Shown here one piece after another: positions 5,629 through 5,756 of a stretch of DNA of 5,756 nt (within the stretch, counting starts at the first letter, position 1; each line of letters opens with the position of its first letter). Under the pieces are notes generated by a model that saw only the letters and a program-made list of their open reading frames with translations, did no database searches and had not been told where the DNA came from. Made by a program: the position numbers and the translations under genes. Source of the DNA: Bacteroidota bacterium (GTDB taxonomy: Bacteria > Bacteroidota > Bacteroidia > Bacteroidales > VadinHA17); NCBI GenBank assembly GCA_030593185.1, contig JAUVHQ010000153.1, positions 1-5,756 of the forward strand. Reading direction: 5' to 3'.

Positions 5629-5756
5629 TTAAAAATAGAGAATAACGTTATTAATAACGTTATTAATAACGTAATTCTTTTCTTTTTGAGAAGCAACTAA
5701 AACAGGTATGCCATCAGAATTATTATAGATATTCTTTTCATTATTTCTCTTTCTTT
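5629..5756 (-). CDS. Possible 3' end of an unidentified gene, cut by the right edge
   Basis: A minus-strand frame stays open from the right edge for 41 codons and ends with TAA at 5629-5631. The peptide includes NNSDGIPVLVASQKEKN, then VINN repeated, and ends VILYF. The start lies beyond the window. The frame is gene-like for such AT-rich sequence, a terminator-like hairpin follows, and the 12-bp tandem repeat fits whole codons. Against this, it is short, I recognise no family, and a chance open frame of this length is possible. Confidence 0.4.
   Translation of the reverse strand, partial: RKRNNEKNIYNNSDGIPVLVASQKEKNYVINNVINNVILYF
5641..5676. repeat. Three tandem copies of a 12-bp palindrome
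   Basis: The perfect palindrome AATAACGTTATT occurs at 5641-5652 and 5653-5664. A third copy at 5665-5676 (AATAACGTAATT) differs at one base. The whole 36-bp block is also almost its own reverse complement. If the minus-strand frame is coding, each copy adds Val-Ile-Asn-Asn near the C-terminus. If it is not, this looks like a stacked operator or protein-binding site. Confidence 0.88.

Noticed and set aside
5593..5700. Plus-strand open frame across the 12-bp palindromes
   Set aside because: No ATG in the open stretch, short, and no ribosome site; the minus-strand frame is more gene-like.

Overview
This is an AT-rich window that looks like a member of the Bacteroidota, probably from the Bacteroidales/Marinilabiliales side. 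The lineage is inferred. The evidence is weak or absent Shine-Dalgarno sequences, proteins of a Bacteroidota type, and intergenic heptanucleotide repeats of a kind I remember as common in environmental Bacteroidota genomes. I recognise no phage, plasmid, CRISPR, transposase, tRNA or rRNA gene.

Layout from left to right: (1) the 5' part of a membrane-anchored J-domain (DnaJ-like) gene on the minus strand, cut by the left edge; (2) a 499-bp divergent intergenic region filled with heptad repeats, with inverted ends at 586 and 959; (3) a plus-strand pair overlapping by one base, rtcB (RNA ligase, 1026-2201) and a PflX/COG1313-type radical SAM protein (2201-3121); (4) a 303-bp intergenic region with two more heptad arrays; (5) a Gfo/Idh/MocA-family oxidoreductase (3425-4483) whose last codons and stop lie inside another heptad repeat; (6) a 99-bp convergent gap with repeats and a strong hairpin; (7) a minus-strand membrane protein of DUF4405 type with a C-terminal HTH-like domain (4583-5332); (8) 424 bp at the right end holding a terminator-like nested hairpin, three tandem copies of a 12-bp palindrome, and the probable 3' end of an unidentified minus-strand gene.

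The genes are mostly housekeeping or accessory and do not form an obvious single pathway. rtcB and the radical SAM gene are very probably co-transcribed and translationally coupled. The others appear to be separate transcription units.

The most unusual content lies between the genes. At least four unrelated repeat sequences (GACTGNN, GTTATTT, GTTRAAA, CGAAACC) all have a 7-bp unit. Three GACTG arrays end in the same junction, GACTGATTAG(T/A)TAC, and in all three this end points towards a start codon 31-66 bp away. I see no clear new defence or enzymatic system. The heptad repeats are the best candidate for something worth following up.
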